Positions 18,027-28,316 of a stretch of 64,000 bases of DNA are shown in pieces. Under the pieces are notes generated by a model. That model was not told the DNA's origin and made no database searches. It worked only from the letters and a program-made list of their open reading frames with translations. The stretch lies in contig JADJJE010000003.1 in assembly GCA_016706685.1 (NCBI GenBank), positions 310,001 through 374,000 on the forward strand, given 5' to 3'. The DNA is from Sandaracinaceae bacterium. Its GTDB lineage: Bacteria; Myxococcota_A; Polyangia; Polyangiales; Houyiibacteriaceae. How positions within the stretch are numbered: position 1 is the first letter of the stretch; each line of letters opens with the position of its first letter. The position numbers and the translations under genes were made by a program.

Positions 18027-18710
18027 TCAGAGGCGGCCGGCGGGGTAGTCGGTCTGGAGCGCGAAGATTCGCGTGCCGGCGGCGGTCTCGCCGGCATGAA
18101 AGCCGAAGTCGATGGCGGAGGAGTCGGCCTCCACGCCACCCGTGACGATGGACGCGTTGGGACGCAGGCGGGCGCGGGCGGTGTAGACGATGTGCATCAT
18201 GACGGCCGGTGCGCCGTCCCCGGAGCGCTCGCCAGCACGGTTGAGCTGGGTCACGTAGACGTCGTTGACGTCCACCCAGCGCACGGCCTCACCGGACTCG
18301 TGCGGGCCCAGCTGGTCCTGTGTGGTGATGGGTCCGAGGAGGCTGAAGTCCCTCTCGGTCAAGCGGCCCACGTCGAACTGGTTGGTGTCGTAGGTGGCTT
18401 CGAGCCCCTGCATTTGGGGGTTGCCCGCTCCCAGCTCACGGTCACGGCGCAGCTTGAACAGCAGCGTCTCGCTGCCCATCGTGGCCACCACGGCCATCGC
18501 CGTGCGCGCCGTGCCCTCGCTCACGTACTCGGCCTGCATGGCCCGGCGCGAGTGGCCGGACGCGCGCAGCTCGAGCGACGAGGTGTGCATCGCGAACAGG
18601 GCCGTGGACGTCATCATCATGAGCACCAGCAGGGTGACCAGCATCACCAGACCGTGCTCACGGGTGACCGTGTGACGGAGGCGCGCTCGCGTGTTCTGCA
18701 CCTGGCTCAT
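18027..18710 (-). CDS. pilX: PilX-like minor pilin-associated membrane protein
   Basis: 227 residues. The N-terminus MSQVQNTRARLRHTVTREHG is followed by a hydrophobic helix LVMLVTLLVLMMMTSTALFA and then the PilX-type segment HTSSLELRASGHSRRAMQAE, which matches the helix-then-polar pattern of PilX proteins. It would join FimT, PilV and PilW in the priming complex under PilY1. The ATG at 18710 lies in a TAATG stop/start overlap. In the sequence as given, the same frame is open upstream into pilW, so pilW and pilX appear fused; see the pilW entry. Confidence 0.75.
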   Translation of the reverse strand: MSQVQNTRARLRHTVTREHGLVMLVTLLVLMMMTSTALFAMHTSSLELRASGHSRRAMQAEYVSEGTARTAMAVVATMGSETLLFKLRRDRELGAGNPQMQGLEATYDTNQFDVGRLTERDFSLLGPITTQDQLGPHESGEAVRWVDVNDVYVTQLNRAGERSGDGAPAVMMHIVYTARARLRPNASIVTGGVEADSSAIDFGFHAGETAAGTRIFALQTDYPAGRL

Positions 18711-19951
18711 TAGGAGACCTCGGTTGGCGATGTTCTCGAGCATGATGACCTCTTCCGCCGTGCGAACATGGGCCGCAGGCGCTTGGTCCACCGCCTGGGT
18801 GGCCGTGGTGTTGGGCGGCACGCGCGGAAGGTAGCTGCGCAAGGGCGCGCGCTGACTCGCCCGTGGGCCCGTCCAGGGGAAGTTCCGATCCACACCCGGC
18901 GTGCGCACACCCAGAGTCACGCGCACCGCCCGCCCGGAGCCGGGGTCGGCAGCGAGTGCGGCCGCTCCTCCATCACCGTCGAGCGTCTCCACGAGGCCGG
19001 GGTCCACCACTCCAGCGGCGGCGGTGGCACGCGTGATGGCGGCGTCGAAGTGGACCAGGTACTCGAGCACCACGCGCTCGCTGTTGGCAATCGGGGTGTT
19101 GGCGTCGCTGAAGCTGAGTTCACGCCTCGCCAAAATCGTCTGCTCCACGCCACGCGCGTAGCGCTCGGTCGCGCTGCCTGCCGGCAGGAGCCACGCGAAC
19201 GCGGCGTCGTTCTCGGGCGCGGTCGCGTAGTACTCCACGCGCGAGATGGGGCTGATGCGCGCACCCCGCCCATACCCGAAGCAACCGACGCTGATGCCCG
19301 GCGTGACCGTGATGGTGGCCGAGGCGCCGTTGACGGAAGTGATCTCGCGCGCCACCCGGCGACCCGTCTCGGAGACCAAGTAGACCCAGCGCCCCGGACG
19401 GAAGGCATCTTGGAAGCGCTGCGGATCGAGCGGGGCCCCGAAGCTGCGCCGGAACGACTGCCGCGTCTGCTGGAGCGAGATGGTGGTCCCCCGACGATCT
19501 CGGAGACGAGGTAGTGGTCGCCGGTCGCGAAGTTGCCGGACATGACGACCCCGTCGGCCTGGACCCGGTTGTGGGCGTCGTCCGCGAGCCACAGCTGGGC
19601 GGTGTAGGCGTTGTCGTTCACGGCGAACCCGACCAACCGAAAGCCCGGGGTCACCGCGCATCCGGCCGGATTGGCGCCACGGTCCCCGTCGGACGCACTG
19701 GTTCCGCTGTCGGGGGTGGCGCCGAAGCCGGCGCGGGAAAAGTCACGACGCACATGCTCCATGCCAGAGCGCACGGCAGCCTGAGCCTGACTGATACGGT
19801 TCTGCTCCTGGAAGGCGCGCGTGGACCCGGCGCCCAACGAGTAGACGGTGGCGATGGTCATGGCGCCTGCCACGACGGCCACCAGCATCTCGACCAGCGT
19901 GAAGCCGGCGTTCGTGTGCCCCTCGGCGAGCATACGTCGGCGGGAGGTCAT
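18710..19951 (-). CDS. pilW: PilW-like minor pilin, frameshifted
   Basis: The first 150 or so codons from the ATG at 19951 encode a prepilin leader (MTSRRRMLAEGHTNAG, then FTLVEMLVAVVAGAMTIA) and a PilW-type start. At the five-base C-run 19488-19492 (G-run in the coding sense) the coding potential jumps to another frame: DHYLVSEIVG continues as GTTISLQQTRQ if one G is restored. From there the frame stays open to ENIANRGLL and then runs into pilX, while a TAA that overlaps the pilX ATG is in the original frame. Two compensating single-base errors, one deletion and one insertion near 18712-18722, would restore a normal pilW of about 413 codons. The start overlaps the pilV stop (ATGA). Confidence 0.7.
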
Positions 19952-20559
19952 TGGGGCAACCCCTGCCAGCGAACGACCGTGCTGCTGTAGATGACACCGA
20001 AGTCCGTGACCTCGGCCAGCGCGGTGGTCAGCGCGTTCTGGTCGGCCCCACAGTCCTCGATGGTGTCTGCCGTGCGAGTCGGACGATGCCACCACGTGCG
20101 GACATCGAGGCGCGCCACTTGATCCGTGCCGCCGGACATCCATGTCCACCGCAGGCTGGTGCAGTAGCTGGCCGGGGGCGTGCCGGCACCCGACGGAATC
20201 GGCATGGGTGCGCCGTACCAGTCGCTGGCGGCGGTGACCGTTGGGTCGTCAGGGTCCTCCACGGGGAGGAACCAGCCGCTGGTGCCCGTCTGTGTGTCAG
20301 GGAGGGCGTTCAACCACGTCATGTTGGGATCGTCGAACGCGACGGGACCCCAGCGCAGCGCCTCCAGCTTCACGCGCTCGATCCAGAAGCGGTTCACTTC
20401 GGTGGCCGTGCTGATCATGCGTGAGCGCCGCGCCCCGGTGGCAGAGACGTTCTGCATGGTGAACACGGCGATGGCGCCGGCGGTCATGACCGAGATGGCC
20501 ATCATGACCTCGACGAGGGTGAAGCCGCGACGGCCTCGGTGGCGAGGATGGCGGGTCAT
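19948..20559 (-). CDS. pilV: PilV-like minor pilin (type IV prepilin)
   Basis: 203 residues. The leader MTRHPRHRGRRG is followed by FTLVEVMMAISVMTAGAIAV, a class III prepilin signal with the Gly|Phe cleavage site and Glu5. The rest is a variable pilin-type globular domain with several Cys residues (ASYCTSL, IEDCGAD). It is the second gene of a tightly overlapping cluster: its ATG overlaps the fimT stop and its stop overlaps the pilW start, both as ATGA. Minor pilins of this set initiate pilus assembly with PilY1. Confidence 0.85.
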   Translation of the reverse strand: MTRHPRHRGRRGFTLVEVMMAISVMTAGAIAVFTMQNVSATGARRSRMISTATEVNRFWIERVKLEALRWGPVAFDDPNMTWLNALPDTQTGTSGWFLPVEDPDDPTVTAASDWYGAPMPIPSGAGTPPASYCTSLRWTWMSGGTDQVARLDVRTWWHRPTRTADTIEDCGADQNALTTALAEVTDFGVIYSSTVVRWQGLPQ

Positions 20560-21224
20560 CGTGCCACCCTGGCGGCTGCGCCGAGCGGGACGGTGAGAAA
20601 GCGGTCGGGCGACAGCGGGTCACCGTTCAGGTCGAGGCGCTGGACACGGATGAGGAAGCCGCCGCTCAGGTTGCCGCCGGCGCCCGCGTTGCTTGAGCTC
20701 ATCAAGAGGTTGGCGCCCACCGCGGCGCCTGCGCGCCACAACGAGGTGCCGGTGGGCTCGAAGCACATGTCGGCCGCTGCCTCTGCGAAGCTCCCCGCTG
20801 CCCCTGTGGTGACCATCCCGAGCTGGAAGACCTCGTCCGAGAGCTGACGCGTGGCGGGGTTCAGCTGGTCCGTGCAGAAGCCGCCCGGACCACACGCCAC
20901 GCCGGTGATCGCGGCCCAGTCGCTGGCGCCGCAGCTGCTGTTGTTGCCCTCGTAGGCCACCAGCCCGCCCTGCCCGTTGTTGTCCGCCGCCGTGAAGCGC
21001 ACCAGCTGGGCGCGGCCGCTGCCGGTCGCACGCGCACGGGCCCCGTTGTAGAAGTTGACGATCTGCCCCGTCAGGTCGCGCACACGGGCATCCGCGAGCG
21101 CGTCCATCATGGACGGAGCGGCCAGCCCGGTCATCATGGCGATGATGATCACCACCGCCATCAGCTCGACCAAGGTGAACCCCTGAGTGCGGCGGGACGC
21201 GGAAGGTCGGAGACGGAAAGGCAC
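20556..21224 (-). CDS. FimT/GspH-like minor pilin (type IV prepilin)
   Basis: About 222 residues from a GTG at 21224. The cleavage motif RRTQG|FTLVELMAVVIIIAMMTG is a class III prepilin signal with Glu5, followed by a GspH/FimT-type domain (PSMMDALADARVRDLTGQIV, and a later RAQLVRFTA strand). The start is uncertain: GTG 21224 gives a 15-residue leader and lies just below a sigma-54-like element; TTG 21242 gives 21 residues but overlaps that element; ATG 21362 would give an unlikely 61-residue leader. It is the first gene of fimT-pilV-pilW-pilX-pilY1. Confidence 0.8.
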   Translation of the reverse strand: MPFRLRPSASRRTQGFTLVELMAVVIIIAMMTGLAAPSMMDALADARVRDLTGQIVNFYNGARARATGSGRAQLVRFTAADNNGQGGLVAYEGNNSSCGASDWAAITGVACGPGGFCTDQLNPATRQLSDEVFQLGMVTTGAAGSFAEAAADMCFEPTGTSLWRAGAAVGANLLMSSSNAGAGGNLSGGFLIRVQRLDLNGDPLSPDRFLTVPLGAAARVAR

Positions 21225-21237
21225 GGCTGGAGCACTA

Positions 21238-21253
21238 TGCAAGGAGCGTACCC
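21238..21253 (-). promoter_or_regulatory. Sigma-54-like -24/-12 element upstream of the minor-pilin operon
   Basis: On the minus strand GGGTACGCTCCTTGCA matches the RpoN consensus TGGCACGNNNNTTGCA except at two positions, with the required GG-N10-GC spacing. The predicted transcription start near 21227 lies directly before the GTG proposed for fimT. I see no enhancer-binding site, so this is a motif match only. Confidence 0.35.
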
Positions 21254-21495
21254 CCCGCTTCGAGGGTGCGTATCCATGGCGATCCTGCGGATCACACCGC
21301 TCCCACAGGATGGGCACGGCCCGCATTCGGTGCAGAGCTACGAAAACTTTTCGTGGAGTCACGGTCGCATCAACTTCCGACGCCTAGAGGGTGCATACGC
21401 GCGGCTGGCGTCGCCCGATACTGTAGAGGATGTGAGCTGAAGCCCGAAGAACCCGGCCATCGGGTGCAAAGCGAGCACAAGATGCCCGAACGGCC

Positions 21496-21524
21496 TTGAC
21501 ACCACCCGCCCAGCGGCGTACATC
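21496..21524 (+). promoter_or_regulatory. Sigma-70-type promoter of tRNA-Leu
   Basis: TTGACA at 21496-21501 is a perfect -35 box. After a 17-nt spacer comes TACATC at 21519-21524 as -10. The expected start is about 21531, eleven bases before the mature tRNA 5' end. Confidence 0.7.
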
Positions 21525-21541
21525 GGCGCCTCCACACGCCC

Positions 21542-21625
21542 GCGGAAGTGGCGGAATTGGCAGACGCGCATGATTCAGGTTCATGTAAGGTAACTCTTGT
21601 GGAGGTTCGAGTCCTCTCTTCCGCA
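21542..21625 (+). tRNA. tRNA-Leu (anticodon CAG)
   Basis: A class II tRNA of 84 nt. The acceptor arms GCGGAAG (21542-21548) and CTTCCGC (21618-21624) pair fully, with A at 21625 as discriminator; CCA is not encoded in full. The D arm contains GGCGGAATTGGCAGACGC. The anticodon arm is CATGA-TTCAGGT-TCATG, giving anticodon CAG for CUG codons. A long variable arm is followed by the T loop TTCGAGT. There is no integrase or direct repeat nearby, so it is not an occupied attachment site. Confidence 0.95.
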
Positions 21626-21648
21626 CCCTTGAACTAAGTGGAGTTCAG

Positions 21649-21682
21649 AGAGAGCCCGGCTTCGGCCAGGCTCTCTTTTTTT
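21649..21682 (+). terminator. Rho-independent terminator after tRNA-Leu
   Basis: AGAGAGCC and GGCTCTCT form a stem that continues through GGC/GCC around a TTCG tetraloop, followed directly by a run of T residues. It is the only strong intrinsic terminator I see in the window. Confidence 0.92.
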
Positions 21683-21693
21683 ATGGTGGGCCT

Positions 21694-22314
21694 TCAGGAG
21701 AGCGCCACGAGCGCCTCGCGCAGCACCGCCTCGAGGGGCCGGTCGACCTCGTCGTGCTCGGTCACGCTCTCGACCGCCCGCTCCGCGTCGGGCCGCTTGT
21801 AGCCCATTTGCACGAGCGCCCCGACCACCTGCGCGGCGACGCCCGTCACGGAAGGCACGGCGGGCTTCTTCACGGCCGACCGCGGAGTGGCGGTGCTGGA
21901 GGGCACGAACAGCAGCTTCCCCTTCAGATCCAACAGGATGCGCTCCACCGTCTTGCTGCCCACCCCCGAGATGCCTCGGAAGGCCTTCTTGTCCTCGACG
22001 GCGATGGCCTGCGCCAGCTCCGGCGCCGAGAGCGAGGACAGGATGGCCAGGGCCAGCTTGGGGCCGATGGAGTTGACGGTGAGCAGGGCGCGAAACGCGG
22101 CCTTGTCCTCGGGCGTGTCGAAGCCGTAGAGGATCAAGGCGTCCTCACGGACGTGCGTGTGGACGTGCAGGGTGGCCTCCCCGGCCCCCGCGTCGGGCAG
22201 GCGCCCCACGGTGCCGAGCGGCACGTAGACCTCGTAGCCCACGCCGCCCACCTCGAGGATGACCAGCCCCTCGAGCCCCTGTTGGACGATGGCGCCGCGA
22301 AGCCGCCCGATCAT
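21694..22314 (-). CDS. ruvA: Holliday junction branch migration protein RuvA
   Basis: 206 residues, the normal length for RuvA, which binds four-way DNA junctions as a tetramer and loads the RuvB motor. The N-terminal OB-fold start MIGRLRGAIVQQGLEGLVIL is typical. The two helix-hairpin-helix motifs appear as LTVNSIGPKLALAILSSLSA and FRGISGVGSKTVERILLDLK. The C-terminal domain III (ALVQMGYKRPDAERAVESV) that contacts RuvB is present. ruvC is far away at 48849 and ruvB is not in the window. It converges on the tRNA terminator. Confidence 0.95.
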   Translation of the reverse strand: MIGRLRGAIVQQGLEGLVILEVGGVGYEVYVPLGTVGRLPDAGAGEATLHVHTHVREDALILYGFDTPEDKAAFRALLTVNSIGPKLALAILSSLSAPELAQAIAVEDKKAFRGISGVGSKTVERILLDLKGKLLFVPSSTATPRSAVKKPAVPSVTGVAAQVVGALVQMGYKRPDAERAVESVTEHDEVDRPLEAVLREALVALS

Positions 22315-22342
22315 GGCGTGCCCCGCAGCGCCGACCCCTCGC

Positions 22343-22936
22343 TCATTCGGACTCGGCCTCGGGGGCAGGCTGCGGGGCGCTGGGGGCCTTGGCCACCACC
22401 ACCATGGCCGCGCGCAACAGGCGCTCGCCGATGCGATAGCCGGAGACGACCTCGGTGAGGACCGTGCCCGGCGGGTGCTCGGCGGTCTCCACCTGCTGGA
22501 TGGCGTCGTGCAGGGTGGGGTCGAAGCGCTCGCCGGCGGCCTGCACGCGGGTCACCCCCATGCGGGAGGCGATGTCGTCGAAGCTGCGCAGCACCATCTC
22601 GATACCCGAGATGACGGCCACCACGTCGGTTGCCCCGCGCGAGGCCTCCACCGCGCGCTCGAGGTTGTCCACGATGGGCAGGAAGTCGCGCAGGCTGTCC
22701 TCGCGGCCACGCCGCAGCGCGTCCTCGGCGTCGCGGCGCGCGCGCTTCCGGAAGTTGTCGAAGTCCGCCATGGTGCGCAGCAGCTGGTCTTTGAGCTTGT
22801 CGCGCTCGGCCGTCAGGATCGAAAGTTCGCTCGGTGCCTCGCCGGGCTCCCCCTCGACGACCGTCTCGGCACCGCTAGCGCCCTGCGGGCCACGGGAGTC
22901 GGAGTTTTCGTTGGGGTTCTCGTCGGAATCGCTCAC
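22343..22936 (-). CDS. grpE: Nucleotide exchange factor GrpE
   Basis: 197 residues. An acidic disordered start is followed by the long coiled coil (LTAERDKLKDQLLRTMADFD, then NFRKRARRDAEDALRRG) and the C-terminal beta domain with FDPTLHDAIQQVE and VVSGYRIGERLLRAAMVVVA, which match the GrpE signature. GrpE releases ADP from DnaK. It is transcribed divergently from dnaK with 173 nt between the starts. Spacing to ruvA on the same strand is 28 nt, so ruvA may be read from the grpE promoter. Confidence 0.95.
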   Translation of the reverse strand: MSDSDENPNENSDSRGPQGASGAETVVEGEPGEAPSELSILTAERDKLKDQLLRTMADFDNFRKRARRDAEDALRRGREDSLRDFLPIVDNLERAVEASRGATDVVAVISGIEMVLRSFDDIASRMGVTRVQAAGERFDPTLHDAIQQVETAEHPPGTVLTEVVSGYRIGERLLRAAMVVVAKAPSAPQPAPEAESE

Positions 22937-22969
22937 GGAATCATCCTCGCTTCGGGTTGCTGGCGGCGA

Positions 22970-22997
22970 ACATAACCCCTCACCGTCCGTGGGACAA
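22970..22997 (-). promoter_or_regulatory. Possible promoter of grpE
   Basis: On the minus strand TTGTCC (22997-22992) and TTATGT (22975-22970) are separated by 16 nt and lie about 35 nt before the grpE ATG. For dnaK on the other strand only a TATAAG at 23075-23080 stands out, without a good -35. No CIRCE inverted repeat is visible. Confidence 0.3.
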
Positions 22998-23109
22998 CGA
23001 ACCGCGCATCGGCTGGGCGAACCGTGATGCGGAATACCTTCGGATGACAGTATCGCGGGAAGGGTACCAGACGGTATAAGGTGGGCTGGCAGGCAAATGA
23101 AGAGGATCC

Positions 23110-24941
<1,832 letters not shown>

Positions 24942-25016
24942 GCGGCGCTCGGGAGCGAGCGGGGCTGCGGGCGATCATCGATCGACATCCCCGTTCGGGC
25001 GCCCCAAACTCCCGCC

Positions 25017-27038
25017 ATGAGCCTCAACCCCGCGCAGCGCGAAGCCGTGGAGCACGACCAGGGGCCCATGCTGGTCCTGGCCGGCGCGGGCTCGGGCAAG
25101 ACGCGCGTGATCACCGCGCGCATCGCTCGGCTGATCGAGCGTGGGACGCGGCCCGATGCGATCCTGGGCGTGACCTTCACCAACAAGGCGGCCCGCGAGA
25201 TGGCCGAGCGCATGGTGCCGCTGATCGGGCGCGAGCGCACCGAGCGCGTGTGGCTGAGCACGTTCCACTCGTTCGGGGTCCGCTTCCTGGGCGAGGAGAG
25301 CAAGCGCCTCGGCTTCGAGGGCGGGCGCTTCGTGATCTTCGACCAGGGCGACTCGCTGGGGCTGGTGAAGGACATCCTACGCACCGAGGTGGGCATCACG
25401 CGCAACGTGGACGTGCCCTCGCTCATGACGCGCATCTCGCTGTGGAAGAACGCGTTCAAGGGGCCCGACGAGATCCCCGCGTCCACCTTCGAGTACGACG
25501 CCATCGCGCGCGAGGTGTACCCCCACTACGAGGACCGCATGCGGCGCATGCACGCGGTCGACTTCGACGACCTGGTGGTGCTGCCGGTGCGCATCCTCCA
25601 GCAGCACGAGGACGTGCGGGAGAAGTGGCGGGCGCGCTTCCGCTACCTGCTGATCGACGAGTTCCAGGACACCAACAAGAGCCAGCTCGAGCTGGTGCGG
25701 GCGCTGGCGAACTCGCTGAACAACGTGTGCGTGGTGGGTGACGACGACCAGTCCATCTACGGCTGGCGCGGCGCCGAGGTGGGCAACATCCTCGACTTCG
25801 AGCGCTACTTCCCGGGCACCAAGGTGGTGAAGCTGGAGGACAACTACCGCAGCTACGCGCAGATCCTGGCCGTGGCCAACGCCGCCATCGCGCAGAGCCG
25901 CGGCAAGCGCCACGGAAAGACGCTGCGCGCGGCGCGCGGGCTGGGCGACAAGGTGCGGCTGGTCACCACCAACGACGCCGCGAACGAAGTGGAGTTCGTG
26001 GTCAACGAGATCCACGACCTGGCGCAGAACCACCGTGTGGCCTACCGCGACATGGCGGTGCTGTACCGCAGCAACGGGCAGGCCCGCATTCTGGAAGAGG
26101 AGCTGCGTGCGGGCGGCATCCCGTATCAGCTCTTCGGCGGCACGCAGTTCTTCGACCGGAAAGAGGTGAAGGACGCCATCGCGTACCTGCGCGTGGTGGT
26201 GAGCACGCGCGACGAGCTGAGCATCCGGCGCGTGATCAACACGCCGCCACGCGGGCTGGGCGACACCAGCCTCGACCGCATCGCGGGGTACGGAAAGCTG
26301 CACGGGCTGTCGCTGTTCGAGGCGCTCCAGCGCGCCGAGCAGGTGCCCGGCATCACGGAGCCGGCCAAGCGCGGGGCCGAGCTGTTCACGCAGAGCATCG
26401 AGCGGGCGCGCACCAGCCTGTTGCGCGAGGGGGCCGAGCTGGTGCCCACCACCAAGCGGCTCTTCGAGGACGCGGGCTACACGCGCATGCTCAGCGCTGG
26501 AGCGGACAAGGACAGCAAGCGCCGCGTGGAGAACTTCGGCTTCTTGATGCGCAGCGTGGAGCGCTACGCGAGCGCCCCCAGCGCCGGGAAGGCGAGTCTC
26601 AGCGTGTTCCTCACGCGCCTCACGCTACGGGTGGACAACGAGGAAGAGGTGGCCGGCAACAAGGTCACGCTGAGCTCGCTGCACTCCAGCAAGGGGCTCG
26701 AGTTCCCGGTGGTGTTCTTCATTGGCCTGGTGGAGGGCATCCTGCCGCACAGCCGCACCACGGACCCGAAGGTGAACGAGGCCGTGCTGACCGACGTGGA
26801 CGAGGAGCGGCGCCTGTTCTACGTGGGCGTGACGCGCGCCATGAACCGGCTGTACCTCACGCGGCCGCTGCGGCGCACCAACCGCGGGCGGGTGATGCCG
26901 CTGTCGCCCACCCGCTTCCTGAGCGGGCTCCCAGAAGACGCCTACGAGGCCTATCAGGGGCGCGGGCGAGAGCGCACCAGCGTGCAGGAGACGGCGGACT
27001 TCGCGGCGCAGATCCTGGCGCAGCTGAACGCCAAGTAA
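25017..27038 (+). CDS. UvrD/Rep/PcrA-family ATP-dependent DNA helicase
   Basis: 673 residues, the size of Rep/PcrA superfamily 1A 3'-5' helicases that unwind DNA during repair and replication restart. Motifs in order are the Q motif LNPAQREAVEH (3-13), Walker A GAGSGKT (23-29), TFTNKAAREMAER, the Walker B LLIDEFQDTN (about 210), GDDDQSIYGWRGA (about 240), VKLEDNYRS, the motif V region SSLHSSKGLEFPVVFFIGLV and motif VI YVGVTRAMNRLYL (about 600). No C-terminal Tudor-like UvrD tail is evident. Which of Rep, PcrA or UvrD it replaces cannot be settled from the motifs. Confidence 0.92.
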   Translation: MSLNPAQREAVEHDQGPMLVLAGAGSGKTRVITARIARLIERGTRPDAILGVTFTNKAAREMAERMVPLIGRERTERVWLSTFHSFGVRFLGEESKRLGFEGGRFVIFDQGDSLGLVKDILRTEVGITRNVDVPSLMTRISLWKNAFKGPDEIPASTFEYDAIAREVYPHYEDRMRRMHAVDFDDLVVLPVRILQQHEDVREKWRARFRYLLIDEFQDTNKSQLELVRALANSLNNVCVVGDDDQSIYGWRGAEVGNILDFERYFPGTKVVKLEDNYRSYAQILAVANAAIAQSRGKRHGKTLRAARGLGDKVRLVTTNDAANEVEFVVNEIHDLAQNHRVAYRDMAVLYRSNGQARILEEELRAGGIPYQLFGGTQFFDRKEVKDAIAYLRVVVSTRDELSIRRVINTPPRGLGDTSLDRIAGYGKLHGLSLFEALQRAEQVPGITEPAKRGAELFTQSIERARTSLLREGAELVPTTKRLFEDAGYTRMLSAGADKDSKRRVENFGFLMRSVERYASAPSAGKASLSVFLTRLTLRVDNEEEVAGNKVTLSSLHSSKGLEFPVVFFIGLVEGILPHSRTTDPKVNEAVLTDVDEERRLFYVGVTRAMNRLYLTRPLRRTNRGRVMPLSPTRFLSGLPEDAYEAYQGRGRERTSVQETADFAAQILAQLNAK

Positions 27039-27083
27039 CACGTGCTCGGGCGCCGGGGCGGCGGGCAGCGTACGCTCCATCCC

Positions 27084-28316
27084 ATGAGCGACAGCAACGG
27101 CGACCAAGGGCACTTCGAGCCGCGCTTCCAGTCCCTGGCCGAGACGTTCTTCCGCCGCACGCGCGCGTCCGAGGGCGGCGGTGCGCTGGCCGTGTACCAA
27201 GACGGCGTGAAGGTGCTGGACGTGTGGGGTGGCCGCCGCGATCCGAGCGGGGCGCCGTGGCTCGAGCGCACTCCCTCGCTGTCGTTCTCCACCACCAAGG
27301 GCGTGGCGAGCATCGCGCTGCATCGCTGCGTGGACCAGGGCCTCATCGCGTACGACGCCCCCGTGGCGCGCTACTGGCCGGAGTTCGCGCAGGCCGGCAA
27401 GGGCAACATCACGGTGCGCCACGTGCTGTGTCACGAGGCGGGGCTGTATGACGTGCGCGGCCTGGTGAGCGACGCGCACCAGCTGCTGGATTGGGAGCAC
27501 ACGGTGAACGCGCTGGCCGCCGCGCTCCCGGCACACGCGCCCGGCCGGCACAACGCCTACCACGCGCTGACCTATGGCTACCTGGTGGGCGAGCTGGTGC
27601 GGCGCGTCTCCGGGGTGCACCTGCGCGACTACGTGCGGCGCGAGCTGGCCGAGCCGCTGGGCCTGGACCACCTGCACTTGGGTGCGCCACCCGAGGCCAT
27701 CTTGGAAGCCGCGCGCTACTTCCCGCTCCCCGAGGGGGAGCGCATGCGACGCGGTGGTGTGCGTGCGGGCGTGAGCCACGCGGGCGGCAAGCGATCGCTG
27801 CGCGCGGGGCTGCAGCAGGCTGGCGTGGCCGCCCTGCGGCGTGCGGGGGTGCCGCTCGACGAAGAGCGCTTTGCACGTGCGCTCATCCCTCGTGGAGCGG
27901 CGGACTTCGACTGGTCGGCGGACGCCACGCTGGCCGCGTGCAACCCGAGCGCGGGTGGCCTCTTCACGGCGCGCGCGTTAGCGAAGCTCTACGGGGCCCT
28001 GGCCGTGGGAGGCACCCTCGATGGCGTGCAGGTGCTGTCGGCCGAGACGCTGAAGCAGGCGACCGCGCTCCAGAACCGGCGCCTCGACGGCGTGCTGCTG
28101 CTGCCCATGCACTGGCGCCTGGGGTTCCACAGCATCGCATCGAAGCGCGGCTTCCACCGCGGCGCGTTCGGGCACTACGGCTTCCGCGGGTCAGGCGCGT
28201 TCGCAGACCCGCGCCGGCGCATGGCGGTGGCCTACGTGACCAACTGCGGGGGCGGCAGCCCGATCGGCGACGGACGGATCTTCGAATTCGCGGGGCTCGC
28301 GGCTCGCTGCGCCTGA
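27084..28316 (+). CDS. Serine hydrolase of the beta-lactamase/class C (EstB, LACTB) fold
   Basis: 410 residues. The Ser-x-x-Lys motif is SFSTTKG, with the Lys expected to activate the Ser. The Tyr motif is YHALTYGYLVGELV and the third motif is the HYGFRGSG stretch near the C-terminus. These mark esterases, D-aminopeptidases and LACTB-like proteases more than true beta-lactamases. No signal peptide is seen, so it is probably cytosolic. The ATG at 27084 gives the normal N-terminus and lies 46 nt after the helicase. The physiological substrate is unknown. Confidence 0.8.
   Translation: MSDSNGDQGHFEPRFQSLAETFFRRTRASEGGGALAVYQDGVKVLDVWGGRRDPSGAPWLERTPSLSFSTTKGVASIALHRCVDQGLIAYDAPVARYWPEFAQAGKGNITVRHVLCHEAGLYDVRGLVSDAHQLLDWEHTVNALAAALPAHAPGRHNAYHALTYGYLVGELVRRVSGVHLRDYVRRELAEPLGLDHLHLGAPPEAILEAARYFPLPEGERMRRGGVRAGVSHAGGKRSLRAGLQQAGVAALRRAGVPLDEERFARALIPRGAADFDWSADATLAACNPSAGGLFTARALAKLYGALAVGGTLDGVQVLSAETLKQATALQNRRLDGVLLLPMHWRLGFHSIASKRGFHRGAFGHYGFRGSGAFADPRRRMAVAYVTNCGGGSPIGDGRIFEFAGLAARCA

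Larger units (their letters stand above)
21225..21541. other. Intergenic region between the pilin operon and tRNA-Leu
   Basis: No credible gene is seen in either strand. It holds the sigma-54-like element at the left end and the tRNA promoter at the right end. The middle, about 21260-21490, is less GC-rich than the genes around it. Confidence 0.6.

Noticed and set aside
21542..21625. tRNA-Leu as attachment site of an integrated element
   Set aside because: No integrase, no repeated 3' tRNA end and only housekeeping genes follow.
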